In this document: positions 46,627-58,217 of the stretch, piece by piece
Layout: every line of letters starts with the position of its first letter
Numbering within the stretch: the first letter of the stretch is position 1
Assembly (NCBI GenBank): GCA_005406025.1
Contig: BGZK01000747.1
Coordinates: forward strand, 62,001-126,000
Length of the DNA stretch: 64,000 nt
Reading direction: 5' to 3'
Source of the DNA: Eumeta japonica
Lineage: Eukaryota > Arthropoda > Insecta > Lepidoptera > Psychidae
Program-made: the position numbers and the translations under genes
The notes under the pieces: model-generated
What the model saw: only the letters and a program-made list of their open reading frames with translations
What the model was told of the DNA's origin: nothing
Databases searched by the model: none

Positions 46627-47678
46627 TATATAGAACAAGTAAAAAAAGTTAATGAACTTGTATATCTAATAATCAATCTAATAACAAATCTATAAATCGA
46701 ATGTGTATTATTGAAGAAACGGTATGAGTTGCCCAAAAAAATTCTATAATAATGAAATTGGTAGCATATAAAAAGGGCCAAATTTTAAGCACCAAAAACC
46801 GCCATGTTACATGGAAGCGATTAATAGATGTCAATGAATCAAAAGGCAAAAGCCTCACTTTGTGGAAATTTGTAGGCTCTGCCTATTTTCTCCTAGGAAA
46901 TAGGCGTGATTTATAAAAATAATACTTAAAGGTAATTCTACAAACCCCATTTATTCATACTCGCCAAATTGATTAGTGCCTTTGTAATTTTTAAATTTTA
47001 ATTTATACTTTTCTTTCAAAATTACACATTTGTGGTCACGCAACTTTTTCTGAATGATTTTATCAACCTCATTTATGGTATTCCTAAAATTAAAGCTCAT
47101 TTGATGCTATATCAGTGAGTTAATATTTTACTAGTGGAAATTTTCTTATAAACATCCTTAAATATTTTTTTCTTGTTTTGAATAAGAAGCAATCCTAGAA
47201 AGTTATATAGTAACTAAATTCTTGAACTCAGGAGTACAGTTACATTTGTTTATGCTTATATACTAGTGTCTATATTGATATGCTTTTCAACAATAAAAAA
47301 GAAAACCCAATAGTGATGAAATAAACTAAAAGTTACTAATAGCTTACAAACCCATACACACACTTATTCAAGCATGCACACTCGCAAATATCCATATATC
47401 ATTATAATAACTTTCTTTGGCTTAAAAATGTTGTCATCTGATGTAAAACTAGATTTCCAAACAACTTTGAAATACAATTAGTTATGATGGATGTTGCAAA
47501 CCCAGTTAAATTAAGGTATTCAACGAAACACATGTTGCTTGTAGACTTCTATCCCTCCGAACCTCAAAACGAATTGTGAATTCTCAAATACGAAACAATC
47601 AAAATATTCCGGCAAAACCCCTTGTAATTTATTTCATTGACTGACATACAAATCGTTATTTATATTCAAATCACGTAC

Positions 47679-47825
47679 CTTCCGTTGCTTCTCTGGCATG
47701 GAAATCAGTGCTAGGTTGCATACCGATAAGTATTTTTCGTTTTTATCAACCCAATCCTCGAAATGCGTCATCACAGCTGATGCCAACTTCTGCTCGGTAC
47801 GCGCCGTATGAGACACAAGCAGTAC
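47679..47825 (-). CDS. Probable internal coding exon of the same unidentified gene
   Basis: A 147-nt open segment bounded by acceptor attgcag (47828-47826) and donor gtacgt (47678-47673), phase 0 at both ends, 49 codons. It includes VLLVSHTARTEQKLASAVMT and ends SMPEKQRK. More GC-rich than its flanks, with normal-looking composition (mixed hydrophobic/charged helices). It would join in frame to the exon at 45647-45557. I do not recognise the family, and upstream exons were not found between 47.9 and 54.8 kb. Confidence 0.5.
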
Positions 47826-47859
47826 CTGCAATCCTTTCTTACTGAAAACAAATTTATTT

Positions 47860-48480
47860 TCATTATAATCTTACTAAATTACACTTATATTATAGTTGTA
47901 CTCAACTGCATTTTGCCTCATAAAATCCGTCCCCAAAATTAAATCTAAATGTAAATCTTTTACAATAGAAAATGTGTGTCTAAACTTGGCTTTCTTTATA
48001 TAAAGTCTAAATTACTGAAACCGATAAATTCTAAAATTGACCCATTTACTCCCTTCAATACAACAACACGAGAGCTTAAGCATTCACTAACATTAATAAT
48101 GTCTATATTTGCGTTGACGCAGCTCACATCGGCCCCAGAATCTAACAAAGCGTGCACATTACCTTTTTTACCGCAAACTTTGCGTACGTGCTGTTGATAT
48201 TCGCTTAGCGGGAGGGCTTATCGGACAACGGCTGCCCGCCTCGTAGTTGATTCACCGCTGCTACCCCCTCGCGTTTCCCTAATGACTCGTCGGAAGTTGA
48301 GTCGCACAAAACTCGCTGGAGGTTGAGGTTTACGCTCCGCCTTCTTGGTCAGCTCGGTGTCAATCTTGTTTCGTTGGTGCCAAATAGCATCGTCCGTCGC
48401 CGCGCTCGCGAAACCAGTACGGTCGAGCTCTCGTCCTGGTCGGCTGTAGCAGCCTTACGTTGATTATTTCGTTGCTTGTA
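47860..48480 (-). mobile_element. Decayed LTR-retrotransposon fragment (protease region)
   Basis: Minus strand 48163-48119 encodes NVHALLDSGADVSC, the retropepsin active-site motif (LLDSGAD). About 170 bp further on, after a frameshift, FSIVKDLHLDLILGTDF gives the second protease hallmark (ILGxDF). Upstream (48480-48200) is a Lys/Arg/Gln-rich segment, as in the gag-pol linker. In-frame stops are present. No LTRs or reverse transcriptase in this window. Gypsy-like by the motif spacing, but the class is not certain. Confidence 0.7.
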
Positions 48481-48564
48481 GGGATTCTTGGCAAGTTTCT
48501 TGATAAATAATTTTGTCAGTTACATTCTATGTAGCTTTCGAACATAGTAAGTAAATTATATTTT

Positions 48565-48567
48565 AAC

Positions 48568-48628
<61 letters not shown>
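48565..48628. repeat. (TA)n microsatellite
   Basis: About 58 bp of uninterrupted alternating TA. Confidence 0.95.
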
Positions 48629-48633
<5 letters not shown>

Positions 48634-50545
48634 ATAAGTAGTTATTAATAACACTACTTTTTTTAACATTTTTAACTCGGTTTTTTTTTTATTGGTTCTT
48701 AAAAACTTTTTTGCAATTAAACAAAACTTATTCTAAAATTTTTAAATATTTATATATAAAATGAAAATAAAACTTATATAATTTTTTTATAGATCATTTG
48801 TGTTTTAGTTTTATAAGTAAACTATTTTTATTTTTATTTGAATTCCAACTTCGTTAGTGCTGCTATAAAATTGAAGATCATCTGATTGATTTTCTATTCT
48901 AAATTAGTTACTTAAGATAAATAGGTATTGTGGAACAAAACATAAAGTTACGAATCACTCAAATAGTGATTTTTACTTTTGTTTCGAATACGCTTCCATT
49001 TTCTTTAATATAAACTCGATTTAAAAATGTTTTTTTATTATTTTCGTACGTTATAAAATAACACTTAAAATACGTCTACATAAATAACACTTAATAATAT
49101 TTCAAGCGTTATTATTATAATTATTGCACTGTCAATAATTATATTAGTCTAACCTAACCAGAAGATGAGTTTTTATTTAATTTTCGTTACTAAGCCTACA
49201 TTCGAAAATTTTTAGTAGCTCATTAGGTTATGAAAATATTTATATTTTACTATCATCTTAATATCTCTATTTGCTTTTTTTAGTTTAACATGGCAACACT
49301 TTAAATTTTAAAACTCTGGTAGGTTTTGTCCCTAAAATTGTACTGTCTAATAATAATAAATTTGGTACAATGACCCACAATATTTATGATGGCTGACCAA
49401 AATATTGACTGAAATATTTTAGTCAAGATTATACTACAATTCTAATCATTACATACTTTGCCATATTATTGCCATAATTGTTAAAGGCTTTTGGAAAAAG
49501 TATTTAAGTAATACTTTATGTTGGGCCTTTATCGGATTTGTCTGTATCTTACTTTCTATCTGCTATTTGTAAGCTAATTGACCATAAACTATTTCACTAC
49601 ACAAGAGTGGTATACCATACAAAATTTTGTGTGACTGATTATAACTACAAAAAAGTTGCTACGTTTAACTAAAATGTGAAGAATGTTGTACCATATACCC
49701 ACAGCTGTCAAACAATTTTAGCCATCGAAACAGGAAAGCGTAGAATTTAAAAGTCGAATAAAAACACGTTAATTCTGCACCAAACAACTCGTACATATAT
49801 AATTGAAAACATATGAATTTTAAAAAGTAATAAATCTTATACGATGGAAACTTACATTATTACTACGTCTTTTAGAATCACTTTTGAATTAAACGTTTTA
49901 ACTGATTGCTTGATGTATTGACATTTCGGATTGGTGCTGACGTTAAATTGATACGAAACAGATGTTTACGCTGAGCGTGACAATAAATTGCACATTATAA
50001 TATTTAAAACAATTTTTAAGAAGTTATTAAGATATTCATATTAATAAATCAAACGTATATTCAAATACAAATTTGTCATAGGAACAGAATTATGAGTTAT
50101 ATTATGATATATGTAAAATGATAGACAGTACTAAGAAATCAATCCACATGATTTACTTGTGCGCTATTCTGCCATATTAGCATTCTGTACATGATTTGGT
50201 ACACTTATGCGGTGGTTTGCAACCGTCGAGCAGAATATTCAGCCTGCAGAGTTTTAATGGAAAACTTTAAATAATAAAGTACTTGTGGACCGAGGAGTAG
50301 AGTTTCGTTTAATTTTAAGTAGAAATCACATGTGGAAGTGCCGGGAATCGGGACACATCCTATTCTTATACTGTCTTTACATGTGTTCCCGATATCCCCG
50401 CTTTTTTAACGGTCTATAGCGGCTAAACGAATCCCCCTCACCCTTTGTCTTTTATTAAAAAAACACGCTATTTATACAATTTATACTTTAAAACTTATCT
50501 AAATAAACGCATAATATTATTTTCTTACAAAAATGCAATATGTAA

Positions 50546-50687
50546 TAGTCAGCGAAGTATGAAAGCGGAGTGAGAGCCGATTTTCTCTAATTGGCTATTT
50601 ATATGGCCCCCTCTCCCATTTCATCATTATAAAATAAAATTTGCGCGGGGAAATCGCACTTAGTGTTAGCTTAACGGTCGCTGACTA
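50546..50687. mobile_element. Small MITE-like element with 10-bp terminal inverted repeats
   Basis: TAGTCAGCGA (50546-50555) and TCGCTGACTA (50678-50687) are perfect inverted repeats bounding 142 bp that is GC-richer than its surroundings. No clear target duplication, family unknown. Confidence 0.45.
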
Positions 50688-50830
50688 CAAATATGCCTAC
50701 CTATTTATTGCAGGTTAACGATACAGCCATTATATCTTCTATCTACACAGTTAATACTTAAAACGTTTACTATGGCTGTCCTTAATAATGTAACACAACT
50801 GTTGTATTGTTTATTAAACGATAAATGATG

Positions 50831-50990
50831 CTTAAATTACGGCTTGTTTCAAACAGTCTAGAAGTATTTCTACTTTACAATTAAAAAAAATTACTTAAAT
50901 TATGGCCGTTCCAAACACAATAAGTATTTACTTTATAATTTAAATAATAACTTAAACTACGGCCGTTTCGAACATATTCCATACATAAAA
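50831..50990. repeat. Degenerate tandem repeat, about 60-bp unit
   Basis: Three units starting CTTAAATTACGGC (50831), CTTAAATTATGGCC (50894) and CTTAAACTACGGCC (50951), each followed by a G-TT(T/C)-(A/G)AACA segment. Confidence 0.7.
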
Positions 50991-52019
50991 TGAAGAAAAC
51001 GAACGTTTATAAGAACATTTTCGTTCATCTTTCTTTTGTTACGATCTACTTTTGTCATATAAACTTATGTAATTCAATAACTGGCGTACAGTGTAAATAA
51101 ACTAAATCTTATTTTAGGAGTTCAGTGTGGGAGCTAAATTAAAAAATTGAATAAATATTGTTTAAGTACATTATGCCACGTATCAAATAAAAAAGCTCTT
51201 TGTAAGAAATACACTATACTTTTGTAATCATAAAATGAGTAGCTTGAAACGTATAAAAAGATTATAAGAAAGTCAAGCATTCCCCTTACCTCCCAAAACA
51301 CTGAATTTATAAATTAAAACAAAATTAGTAGTACAAAATCTCACTAATAGTTTAGAAGCAAATTTAAACAAAAGTTCTGTTTTATTTTACAAAATAATTT
51401 ATTTAATTAGTATAAACAAACGAATTTCGATCAGATTTAAGTAAAAATATTAGGTAAGTCGATAATTTGTAGTACAAAATATTTTCCAAGTGGAACCGAC
51501 TCGTACTTAACCGGTTTCTTATTATTCATATTAATGCAACTAGTTAATACATTAATGAATTTGTTTATTTTATATTAATAATAAAATATATTACTTAAAA
51601 TAATATTAAAGAATCAAATAGAGAGTACAACGTATAAGTGCAAAAATATAACATATGCTCTCACGCGCACACTAACACATGCATAGATAAAGATCATTGG
51701 ATATGATTTGTCAGGTTACAATTAATTATATTTTGTAAATGATCGATTTTTTAGTTTGAAACTTATATAAAACGTACTGTAAAAGATGCTGAAATACATC
51801 AATTTTCTTAGTAGGAATTTAAAAATCTTTCATAATATTTGAATAATAAATCGCTAAGATTGACATTTTATTTACAAGTGATATTAACTAATAATGAAAC
51901 AATATAGTTGGACATATATTTTTTCTTGAAAACAAATATTATTGAAAAAAATAATCTTGTAAATGTTGTTCACTGTACTTAAGCTGTTAATGATAACAAA
52001 AATACATTTAGCTGTACCG

Positions 52020-52213
52020 ATTATGGCTGGTTCATGTTGGCAACGCTATGTTCATTGTTCATACTTCATTGCGTTGCAGACGGTTGGACGAAAATCACTG
52101 TGGTCGAATAAAATACATACCCATTATTATTGTCAATGAAATACGCACGAAACATTTAAAAACGGAACATATTGTGCAAATATTAGCTTTCTGTCTTTCA
52201 GTAAGTGAAAAAG
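52020..52213 (+). other. Possible non-coding first exon of asteroid
   Basis: A mildly GC-richer segment ending in GTGAAAAAG|gtaagc, a good donor at 52214. It is the only such segment in the 2.6 kb upstream of the asteroid coding exon. No start codon context or TATA box makes this certain. Confidence 0.2.
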
Positions 52214-53089
52214 GTAAGCGATTTGTCGTTACATTTTTTAAGGAAGCTTCGTTTTATGCGTTGTAGTTTTTTGGCGAATGATATTCCCCAGTTTGTTTTT
52301 GAATTTAAATATTATTTACTTTGGTTCAAGGTTCATTATTCTTTTGTCACCACGCATTCTTGCTCAAAGTATTGGTAGCTAATTTCGTAACAATAAGCAT
52401 TTATTGCCTTTAGTGTAGTTGAAATGTAGTGTACTACTTAAGTTTCTGTTTTTTTTTTTACGTTACTATTATCACTTTTTTCTACATTTTTATAAAGAAA
52501 AAGGATTACTTTTAAGCTGTGTCTATTGTGAAAATAGTATCTTCTCAGTGCTTCCTTTAATTTCTTATTTGTAAGCTTCTTAAATATAACTCACTTTGTT
52601 GTCCTCTTTACAAGATAGGTAATGTTACTTATTATAAATTTTCCTACAGAGACAAAAAAATTATATGGTTTGTTGAATTGTGTTAAGAATGCTTACATTG
52701 GAGTCGCTTAATGTGTATAATTAATTCACAGCATTTAGGTCTTATTTATATTGATAATTTTTATCAAAAATAACATTTAAGAATGTTTTATTTTCCAAAA
52801 TTGTTTATTAAAATTAAAATCTTAATTAATGTACAAATAGTAGGCACATCATTTGTAAACTATTTTTTTGTTCTTATCTGTTAGAATTATACACTTAATA
52901 ATCATTGAATTTTTTTAAATATTATTATTGATCCGTTATTTTATGATCAGAAGCTACATGAAAATGACATTTTAAAATTTTTGTATCTTTTATTGTTTAA
53001 AAAATTGTGTATAAGATAATTAAAATTTTTTTTGGTGACATAATCTTTCATGCAAATTATTATATTTCAAAAATAAATTGTTCATTAAA

Positions 53090-53410
53090 AAATGTTTTTA
53101 TTGCTTAAAAAAGCATTTGTTATTTCAAGTTGCTTCACACATCGATCTTTGATTGAAGGAAAGTTTTTTTAAACTATTTAAATGCATTTTTTCGTTTCTA
53201 TTACTAAAATTATTTTTTGAAGCTGTCAGAATTAATCATTAAATGATCTGTATAGTGATACGCAAATTTTCCCATTTTCGTATCCTAACGAGAGTACAAC
53301 TATGGGAATAATTGCAGACAAGAGGTGAAAAAAATTTATCGATCGTGAAGCACTCTCGAGTGCTTTCGCAATATTAGTCCTGTAATACGTTAAAACATTG
53401 GAACATGATA
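53090..53410. repeat. Dispersed repeat, copy 2 (partner at 30720-31020)
   Basis: Same order of shared blocks as the intron-14 copy: CACACATCG, GGAAAGTTTTTTTAAACTATT, TTTTTTCGTTTCTA, CAGAATTAATC, and later GTGAAGCACTCT versus GTAAAGCACTCT. Confidence 0.6.
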
Positions 53411-54643
53411 TAGGTTTGCAATGAAAAAACATTGAAATGCGAAATACAAATGTGAGCGGTCACGCGAAAAGGACCTGACGGGAAAACAATTGACTAACGT
53501 GAAAATAATAACGTGACATAAATGTCACTGAAAGTGTTTAGCAGTAAACATTGGCATGTGTTTGCGTGCACTAATTTATCATCACGTGTTTATATGAAAC
53601 TTCCTTGTTTTTTTATGTGTATTTTTAAATTTGACTTAGCTGAATAATTAATTGCACCAAATGGGCGCGTTTTATGGAATAGTTGAGTATGTCATCGTTC
53701 CATTCAAACATTGTGAGTTGGAATCGAAAGGTTACGAAATGGAATTGTTACGTTTGGATGAACTTAGTTCGTAGGAGTTGTATACTGATGCTGTTTATCA
53801 AACCGAAATGTCCTTTGAATGACAATACAATATGAAGACGTACAAGAGAACCAATATATTATGAAATTTATTAAAGACTCTTGCAAATATACTAAAAGAT
53901 AAATGACACGTCTTGTTCAAAACTATTTTTAGATAAAACTACTTCACTTAAACCTTTGCACACTTAATTTTTTCCACCAAAATGAAAATGAGAACCACAG
54001 ATTAAAAATGATCAAAACGACAAAAAATCCTTTTCTATACCCGACAGATCCATTTTCACATAATCTCTCACAAAAAAAATATTTATTTGGTAAAAAATAC
54101 GTTTCAACAAAAACATTGTGACGGTCTCTATAAATATGTGAAAATAAGTAGGTACCTGTGTCAGGAAACCACACTTTTCTATGTCATAAACTATCTTAAT
54201 GATTACCAGGAATATTAATTCATATTACTTAACAATTTAAATTTTACATATATTAAATCCGTTATTACTATCTAGTGACCATATGAAAAAAAAAAACAAA
54301 GAAAATACAATATTTATTCTACACTCCGTGTAAATATTGCGTTAATCTAGGAATTTTGATTTAAATGTGAATAATATATTCTAATATTGGTCACGTTACA
54401 ATGAAAAGGCTGAATCTTAGGAACCTATGGAACGCCTTATACGGTTAAATGTACCTATTCTTAAACAACGTACGCTATCATGACTTTGACTGTCAAATAT
54501 CACAATTCTTGTATCGGGCTTTGTTTACACAACCAATATTTTTTTTTTCTCATCGGAATAATGGCTAAATAAAAGTAAATAAATGTCAGAAACACTGAAA
54601 TATAAATATGGACAAAATACTTTTTATACTTTTTTGTTTTAAG

Positions 54644-54664
54644 ATGATCGAAGTCACGATAAAG
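54644..54664 (+). CDS. Possible in-frame mini-exon of asteroid (MIEVTIK)
   Basis: ATGATCGAAGTCACGATAAAG lies between an acceptor-like ttttaag and a good donor (gtaatg). Spliced to the acceptor at 54824 it reads MIEVTIK-EVE-MRIKGL without a stop. The family start is M-x-I/V-x-G-L, so the main start is more likely at 54834 and this may be 5' UTR. Confidence 0.3.
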
Positions 54665-54833
54665 GTAATGATAGAAATAATATGTTATTATTCATTCTTT
54701 GGTCATTATTCCGTGCTGTGTATTTCCTCAAAATTATGAAGATATTCTTATATTTTTGTGATCATACTTGTTACATATATGCTAGTAGTGTAAAGGGCCT
54801 AAATGCAGACTTTTGTTGTTTCAGGAAGTCGAG

Positions 54834-56690
54834 ATGAGAATCAAAGGTCTTGCCCCATATATTATTAACTCTAACGACGTGTTAGAAGAATACACGCTGG
54901 AGAAATGCGATGTGGTTATCGACGCACAAAACTTTTTTTATTCAATGTATAAAGATAGCGGTTATGAACGTTTTACAGGGGGTGAATACGATAAATACGC
55001 TGATTACATAAAGGAAAAACTTAAATGTTTCCAGAAAAACACAGTAACACCTTATTTTATATTTAAAGGCGGGCATTCAACGAATCTAGAACGTAGAATT
55101 GCAAAATACGACGAACAAGTACGTAACGCGATGATTGTCATAAATGAAGTCAGGGATCCATTACTGAGTAGGGACGTCGCGTATCAGGTTTTGGACGAGC
55201 TGGGTCTCAAGTATGCTATAAGCGAATTCGAATCCAAAAAAAACATTGTCGACCTGGCGATTGCGCTCAAGTGCCCGATAATAAGTTTTGACATTGAATA
55301 CTGTTTCTATCCCACGGATTACATTCCGTATACGACGATTAGCTTCGGAGGAAACAAGTTAAAGTGTCAAATATACCGCTTAGAAAAATTCCTTAACCAT
55401 CACCGTATCCCTAGAGATGCTCTAGCCGTGTTCGGTGCGATGCTCGACCAAAACATTTTTCCAGAAGGTTATTTTAATATGCGATTACAGCAGTTGAAAA
55501 GGGTTCCCACATTCAAGAATATTAAAGTTGTATTGTCATTGCTTAAAGGTGACACTAGAAAATTTAGGCAAAGTATTTTGAATAACATTACTGAAGAGAA
55601 TAAACAGAAATTTAAAGAAGCTGAATCTTCCCTTTTAAGCTGTCTGAATTACAAGGGCAATAGAACTTTCCTTGTCGATTACGTCCTCCATGGAAAACTG
55701 GAGTTCGGTCGTTGCGACGTTATGTGGTTCGAAAAAGGAGTGTGCTCGGGTCGTATAGCAATACCTTACGTCAATCTTGTCAAACACCGAACACTCCTCG
55801 GTTCCAGTGCTATAGAAAATATAGATATGGAAGATTCTTCCGCATTATCGTTAGATATTGTCCGATACGCGTACGATCTGCTCAGTAACTATGACGGATC
55901 TACGTTCACATTTATATGTAGAGATGGTACCAATACCAAAAGAATAGAAGTAACTAATGAACTTCCTATAAAGAAATCGGACATGGTGACAGCGAACCTT
56001 TTCAAGAATGGATGGACCGATTTTACGCCGCTATTTGATTTGTTTTTGCAGAGCATGAAAGTGGACCCTGCTGCTCTGGAACAATTGCCGGCAAATGCGC
56101 GTATTTTTATGGTCAGTCTAATATATTTTAATCGCAAGGGTAAGGAGGATGAAGCTTTTCTGTACAGCCTGATGTTATGTTACGTGTTGTTAAGCACTAG
56201 TTCATCGCTACGAAGTCGACACAATATAGAGGAAGATAGCATAACAGAAACCACAGCCTCTGGTACAGCAGCCACTGAGGCAGACTATCTAATGGCAGCT
56301 AAGCTTACTAAGAAATATTTTACAGCCGTCGGCAATAGAAGTGATGAAAAAAAGATGCACCATAAGCTTAAAGACTTTGAGAAGCGATTGGCGCCAAGTG
56401 ATCGAGAACTTATTCATAAATTGGACCGTAAGACTTTGCATTTGATTGTGCAGTTCGAGTTTTGTCTTGCAAACATGAATTATTTGAATAATTTATGTGC
56501 AACTAAGTATCCGCCTGCTGTTTACCACTACATCATCAATGGCACTTTTGTTTACAACCTGGCGCAACAACTGAGAAACGAGGAATTCCCACTTTTATTT
56601 ATCAAGAAATTATTATCAGAAGCTCCAACTATCCTTACTTTATTCTTAAAACTTGTTGATTTTTGTAAAGGTAAAGCAATTTTAAATTAA
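54834..56690 (+). CDS. ast: Asteroid homologue (XPG/FEN1-like family), single coding exon
   Basis: 618 residues, stop TAA. Asteroid acts with Star and EGFR signalling in Drosophila eye development; human ASTE1 is the counterpart and is related to structure-specific nucleases. The start MRIKGLAPYI matches MGIRGL of the family; an acceptor tgtttcag (54817-54824) lies just upstream, so a 5' UTR intron is likely. Residues 21-70 carry the XPG-N-like block (DVVIDAQNFFYSMYK, GGEYDKYADYI, then TPYFIFKGGH). Residues 125-170 correspond to XPG-I (KYAISEFES, CPIISFDIEYCFY). The C-terminal two thirds is helical and less conserved. Catalytic positions are degenerate: Lys78 replaces the usual Asp of F-D-G. 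There are no introns in the coding region, unlike the nearby Rsf-1. Confidence 0.9.
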   Translation: MRIKGLAPYIINSNDVLEEYTLEKCDVVIDAQNFFYSMYKDSGYERFTGGEYDKYADYIKEKLKCFQKNTVTPYFIFKGGHSTNLERRIAKYDEQVRNAMIVINEVRDPLLSRDVAYQVLDELGLKYAISEFESKKNIVDLAIALKCPIISFDIEYCFYPTDYIPYTTISFGGNKLKCQIYRLEKFLNHHRIPRDALAVFGAMLDQNIFPEGYFNMRLQQLKRVPTFKNIKVVLSLLKGDTRKFRQSILNNITEENKQKFKEAESSLLSCLNYKGNRTFLVDYVLHGKLEFGRCDVMWFEKGVCSGRIAIPYVNLVKHRTLLGSSAIENIDMEDSSALSLDIVRYAYDLLSNYDGSTFTFICRDGTNTKRIEVTNELPIKKSDMVTANLFKNGWTDFTPLFDLFLQSMKVDPAALEQLPANARIFMVSLIYFNRKGKEDEAFLYSLMLCYVLLSTSSSLRSRHNIEEDSITETTASGTAATEADYLMAAKLTKKYFTAVGNRSDEKKMHHKLKDFEKRLAPSDRELIHKLDRKTLHLIVQFEFCLANMNYLNNLCATKYPPAVYHYIINGTFVYNLAQQLRNEEFPLLFIKKLLSEAPTILTLFLKLVDFCKGKAILN

Positions 56691-56934
56691 GAATTTATAT
56701 TTTTTCATTCGTGCAAATACGACATTTGTTTTTAAACTTATGTTTACTTTTATTATATTGATATTGTAACTATGATATAACCATTTTCAATACTGTCCTT
56801 CATTAATTTCAGTTTGTATTAACATACAAAAATGTATTAAAATCATAAGCTTGTTTCTTTTTTGTGTTCTCTATTAAAAATACTAAAAAGGAGCATGTAT
56901 ATTTAAAAATCAACTGCAGTAGAAAACAGAATCA

Positions 56935-56940
56935 AATAAA
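56935..56940 (+). terminator. ast: Candidate polyadenylation signal for asteroid
   Basis: AATAAA about 245 bp after the stop; weaker ATTAAA variants occur nearer, at about 56837 and 56871. Confidence 0.45.
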
Positions 56941-57534
56941 GTATATGAAGTAAATCTCAATAATTTGACGAAATAAGTTATCATTGATCGGAATTTCTAA
57001 AAGTTCTTAGAATAATTTTTTTACAATAAATAAAAGTTTTTACAATAATTTTTTAATTGTGTACCCATAAAATTAACTATTAATCTTCTTAGCCTAAAAA
57101 GTAGGGACATTGAAATAATTTTAAAAAGGAATAATTATGGTACAACTCACCTGATACATAGAACATAAACAATCGAATTTGGAATTAAAAAAACAATAGT
57201 AACTTCAATAAGAAATTCTTTGAAATAAATGCATTTCTTACAAGCTACATAAGTAAGGTTTATAAAAAATTACCGCATATTTATAAAATATTTCTTGTAA
57301 GATCACAATAGGTACTTGAAATCATCCTTTAATGTAAAATTACAGGCTAGTTTACATGCCAGAGAATAACTTAGGCTCAAAATGCACAGTTCACGTGTGA
57401 TAGATAACCAACTCTATGATCGATGAACCATACTTAATAAGGATTTCTTTAATGTAAAAATTATCCTCAAAATGTTTGTCCTCTCATAATGCATGGTTTC
57501 AGTAGGATTTCAACTTAAACCATATTACAAGCTT
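56941..57534. other. Intergenic stretch, nothing recognised
   Basis: AT-rich, no open frame or repeat of note. Confidence 0.5.
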
Positions 57535-58190
57535 TTATTTAGTTTCACCTGTCGCGTTGTCTGTCTGTCGGTCTGTAATCAAATCTTGCAAGTTAAATTT
57601 GATCCACTTTCCGGTTTCCGATTGAGCTGAAATTTTCCATAAAAGTATAAATCGGATGACAATGCAATATTATTATGACATAGAGCTTATCTGATGATGG
57701 AGCTAGAAGGTGGCCATAGGAACTCCGTAATTAAACGACGCAACCCCATCGAGTTTGGGCTCGTTTGATTCGTCTTGACGAGTACTTTGATACTATATGG
57801 TAATCAGCGTCTGATGATGGAGCTGGAAGATGGCCATAGGAACTCCGTAATTAAACGACGCAACCCCATCGAGTTTGGGCTCGTTTGATTCGTCTTGACG
57901 AGTACTTTGATACTATATGGTAACCAGGGTCTGATGATGGAGCTGGAAGGTGGCCATAGGAACTCCGTAATTAAACGACGCACCCCCATCGAGTTTGGGC
58001 TCCTTTGATTCGTCTTGACGAGTACTTTGATACTCTATGGTAATCAGCGTCTGATGATGGAGCTGGAAGGTGGCCATAGGAACTCCGTAATTAAACGACG
58101 CAACCCCATCGAGTTTGGGCTCGTTTTTAATGATGCCAAAGAAGTATAACTTCTCAAGCGCGTACTTATGTACACGCACCCAATTTTTTT
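57535..58190. repeat. Lepidopteran dispersed repeat with 120-bp tandem core
   Basis: Starts with TTTCACCTGTCGCGTTGTCT, then GTTTCCGATTGAGCTGAAAT, and ends near TTCTCAAGCGCGTACTTATG, a unit that resembles a repeat common in Lepidoptera. Inside is the tandem array described next. Minus-strand open frames across it are produced by the 120-bp (40-codon) period and are not genes. Confidence 0.75.
57691..58122. repeat. Tandem repeat, 120-bp period, 3.6 copies
   Basis: Units begin CTGATGATGGAGCT at 57691, 57811, 57931 and 58051, exactly 120 bp apart, with only a few base differences. Each contains GGCCATAGGAACTCCGTAAT and GAGTTTGGGCTC. The low divergence suggests recent amplification. Confidence 0.97.
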
Positions 58191-58196
58191 AACTTT

Positions 58197-58217
58197 GTAC
58201 CTACTTAAGGTAGGTAC
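58197..58217. repeat. Short perfect palindrome
   Basis: GTACCTAC (58197-58204), TTAAG, GTAGGTAC (58210-58217). Confidence 0.8.

Larger units (their letters stand above)
48629..54640. other. AT-rich stretch upstream of asteroid
   Basis: About 6 kb with no convincing exon. Contains an imperfect inverted repeat (50338-50401), a 142-bp MITE-like unit (50546-50687), a three-unit degenerate tandem repeat (50831-50990), a dispersed repeat (53090-53410), and a possible 5' UTR exon (52020-52213). Otherwise nothing recognised. Confidence 0.45.

Noticed and set aside
57804..58179. Minus-strand ORFs in the tandem repeat
   Set aside because: The 120-bp period is a multiple of three, so any open unit extends; the repeat is non-coding.
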